DNA of 8,419 nucleotides from Halobacteroidaceae bacterium. GTDB taxonomy: Bacteria > Bacillota > Halanaerobiia > B1SED10-174. A model generated the notes under the pieces. That model did not search any database. It worked only from the letters and a program-made list of their open reading frames with translations, and was not told where the DNA came from. Made by a program: the position numbers and the translations under genes. The stretch covers positions 1 through 8,419 of the forward strand of contig PUKG01000290.1 of assembly GCA_003550445.1 (NCBI GenBank), read 5' to 3'. Shown here piece after piece: positions 6,867-8,419 of the stretch (position 1 is its first letter; each line of letters starts with the position of its first letter).

Positions 6867-8419
6867 ATGGGGAGAAGGGTTTTTTTGATAATAATTGGCC
6901 TTATCATATTTTTTTCTGGAAGCCTGATGGCTCAAGATGTGGAGGGAAGTCAGGATCATCCCCTGATTTCCCGCCTCCCTGAAACCCGGATTGTTTTTTA
7001 CGAGCAGGTTTTTTACAATGAGTACACCATTGCATTGGGTGATTGGGATCGGGATGCGGAAAAATTTGAAGACAGCTTAACTCTTGGGGGAGCTGGAACC
7101 AGGATTGTTTATTTTGTTCCCGAAACCTATGCTCCAAAAGGAATGTACCTGGAATATAAGACTGCTCTGGAAGAAGCCGGTTTTGAAATTTTCTTCTCTG
7201 CTGATGATCTAAGCAATCAATTCGGACGTGGAATAACCGCCACTGCCAGTTTCATTGGGGGCTTAAGCTCCACAAGAAGGGGTGACCTGGTCCACCACAT
7301 TAACGGAACGAGTGAACCCCACTATATTGCAGCTAAAAAGGATATTGACGGTCAAGAAGTTTATGTTGGGGTCCTTATTGGTGGAGGGAGTATCCACAGA
7401 GCAACTCCAGTTATTGTGCTAAATGTTGTAGAGGTTGAAGATATCCGGGGTGACCTGATTGAAATAAATATGGAGTGGGAAAGAGAGCTTCCTGAAAGGC
7501 TGGAAATTGCCAGAGAGGATCCCGAAGGAAGCAGGGACCATCCCCTTATTTCCCGTTTTCCCGGGGCTAAAATCAGTTTTTTTACAGAACTCGAGTTTGA
7601 TGAGTATGTTCTGGGATTAGGGTATTGGGATCACGGGGAAGAAGAGTTTGAAGAAAGTAAGTTTCTAGAGGGAAGAGTAACAAGGATTTTATATGAGATT
7701 CCAACTGACAGGACTGCCCTGGAAATTTTCCGAAATTACCAAGCTGCCCTTGAGCGAGGAGAGTTTGAAATTTTGTTCTCAGGGGCCGGGACAGATGAAT
7801 TGGGAAGATATGGGGAAGCCATGTATAAACAAAGGTACTTTGCTTCTGGAGTTGCAGCCGGTCACAGGAGAGGAGATATTGGCCTTCACCTCGGTGGAGC
7901 TACCGACCAGCATTATCTTGCTGCTAAGACATCTCTGAGAGGACAGGATGTTTATGTTTCAGTTTTTGTGGGCGGGGGAAGCATTCATACTCCAAATCCA
8001 ATTGCCCTGGTTAATGTTGTAGAAGTAGAAGCATTAACCCTGGACCTTGTTTCAGCAGGAGACCTGATGGAACAAATCCAGATGACCGGGAAAGCCCTTG
8101 TTTACGGGATTTATTTTGATACAGCCAGTTATGAAATCAAGGATGAATCCGGTCCCATGCTTGAAGAAATTGCGGTTTTGCTCGAGGAAAATCCTGAAAT
8201 GCACCTTTATGTTGTTGGGCACACAGATGATCAGGGGTCTTTTGACTACAATATGACCCTTTCCAGAAACCGTGCCCGGTCGGTAGTTAATTGGTTGGTA
8301 GATAATCACGGAATAGATGAAGGGCGGTTGCAGGCTGTAGGGGTTGGACCTGCTGCCCCCGAGGCAACAAACGAAACTTCCCAGGGCCGTGCTAATAACC
8401 GGAGGGTTGAACTGGTGAA
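6867..8419 (+). CDS. Secreted OmpA-family protein with two tandem DUF4892-like domains, last residues cut off
   Basis: The reading frame is open for 517 codons to the window edge. ATG at 6867 follows GAAAGGGG (6853-6860) by six bases. Residues 1-22 look like a signal peptide (MGRR, a hydrophobic core, then SLMA before Gln23). Residues about 26-193 and 220-390 are two diverged copies of a DUF4892-like domain. Residues about 406-517 are an OmpA C-terminal domain, with ALVYGIYFDTASYEIK (410-425), VVGHTDDQGS (449-458), LSRNRA (465-470) and NNRRVEL (510-516). D454 and R469 match OmpA Asp271 and Arg286, which hold diaminopimelate in peptidoglycan. The protein probably sits outside the inner membrane and grips the wall; no lipobox or beta-barrel is visible. 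To my recollection, relatives usually carry one DUF4892 domain before OmpA. Only a handful of C-terminal residues should be missing. It has its own unit, with a terminator just upstream. Confidence 0.87.
   Translation, partial: MGRRVFLIIIGLIIFFSGSLMAQDVEGSQDHPLISRLPETRIVFYEQVFYNEYTIALGDWDRDAEKFEDSLTLGGAGTRIVYFVPETYAPKGMYLEYKTALEEAGFEIFFSADDLSNQFGRGITATASFIGGLSSTRRGDLVHHINGTSEPHYIAAKKDIDGQEVYVGVLIGGGSIHRATPVIVLNVVEVEDIRGDLIEINMEWERELPERLEIAREDPEGSRDHPLISRFPGAKISFFTELEFDEYVLGLGYWDHGEEEFEESKFLEGRVTRILYEIPTDRTALEIFRNYQAALERGEFEILFSGAGTDELGRYGEAMYKQRYFASGVAAGHRRGDIGLHLGGATDQHYLAAKTSLRGQDVYVSVFVGGGSIHTPNPIALVNVVEVEALTLDLVSAGDLMEQIQMTGKALVYGIYFDTASYEIKDESGPMLEEIAVLLEENPEMHLYVVGHTDDQGSFDYNMTLSRNRARSVVNWLVDNHGIDEGRLQAVGVGPAAPEATNETSQGRANNRRVELV
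6942..8036 (+). repeat. Diverged internal duplication encoding two DUF4892-like domains
   Basis: The protein copies at 6942-7445 and 7524-8036 share, in order, EGS-x-DHPLISR, EF(or VF)-x-EY near an L-G-x-WD block, R-I-x-Y-x-P, AL-E--x-FEI-FS, RRGD, HY-x-AAK, VYV, GGGSIH and NVVEVE. Shared residues run over about 170 codons and are separated by a 26-residue linker. The nucleotide copies are well diverged, so the duplication is old and is unlikely to recombine. Confidence 0.85.

Overview
The window looks like chromosomal DNA from a low-GC bacterium with Firmicute-style translation signals: strong GGAGG-type ribosome sites, frequent TTG and GTG starts, and short operons ending in hairpin-plus-T terminators. 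It also encodes a secreted OmpA-family peptidoglycan-binding protein and a meso-diaminopimelate dehydrogenase, so the cell wall is probably DAP-type and the cell is probably diderm. A diderm Firmicute, for example of the Halanaerobiales, would fit. That placement is inference from gene content; there is no rRNA or other phylogenetic marker here.

Layout. (1) Positions 842 to 1, minus strand: the first 280 codons of a DUF21 (CNNM/CorC-type) membrane protein, cut by the window edge, with a plausible promoter upstream. (2) About 870 to 2140: almost 1.3 kb of A-rich, homopolymer-rich DNA with no convincing gene, possibly an eroded coding region. (3) 2164 to 3057: diaminopimelate dehydrogenase, followed by a clear terminator. 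(4) 3143 to 6765: a good promoter, then four same-strand genes and a terminator. The genes are a DAK2-DegV fusion (both halves of a fatty-acid-kinase-like system in one chain), a small membrane-anchored LysM protein, a DUF1295 (steroid 5-alpha-reductase-like) membrane protein and a DUF2177 membrane protein. All four use TTG or GTG starts. (5) 6867 to the right edge: a secreted protein with two tandem DUF4892-like domains and an OmpA C-terminal domain, missing only its last few residues.

The common theme is the cell envelope. Ddh makes meso-DAP for peptidoglycan and lysine. The OmpA domain keeps the Asp and Arg that bind DAP in peptidoglycan. The LysM protein is a second likely wall binder. 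The Fak-like fusion together with the DUF1295 and DUF2177 proteins suggests fatty-acid or membrane-lipid handling. No mobile element, CRISPR array, tRNA or rRNA was seen. The most unusual points are the tandem DUF4892 duplication, the loss of a near-diagnostic Trp in Ddh, the kinase/lipid-carrier fusion with its lipid-flavoured operon, and the unexplained 1.3-kb gap.
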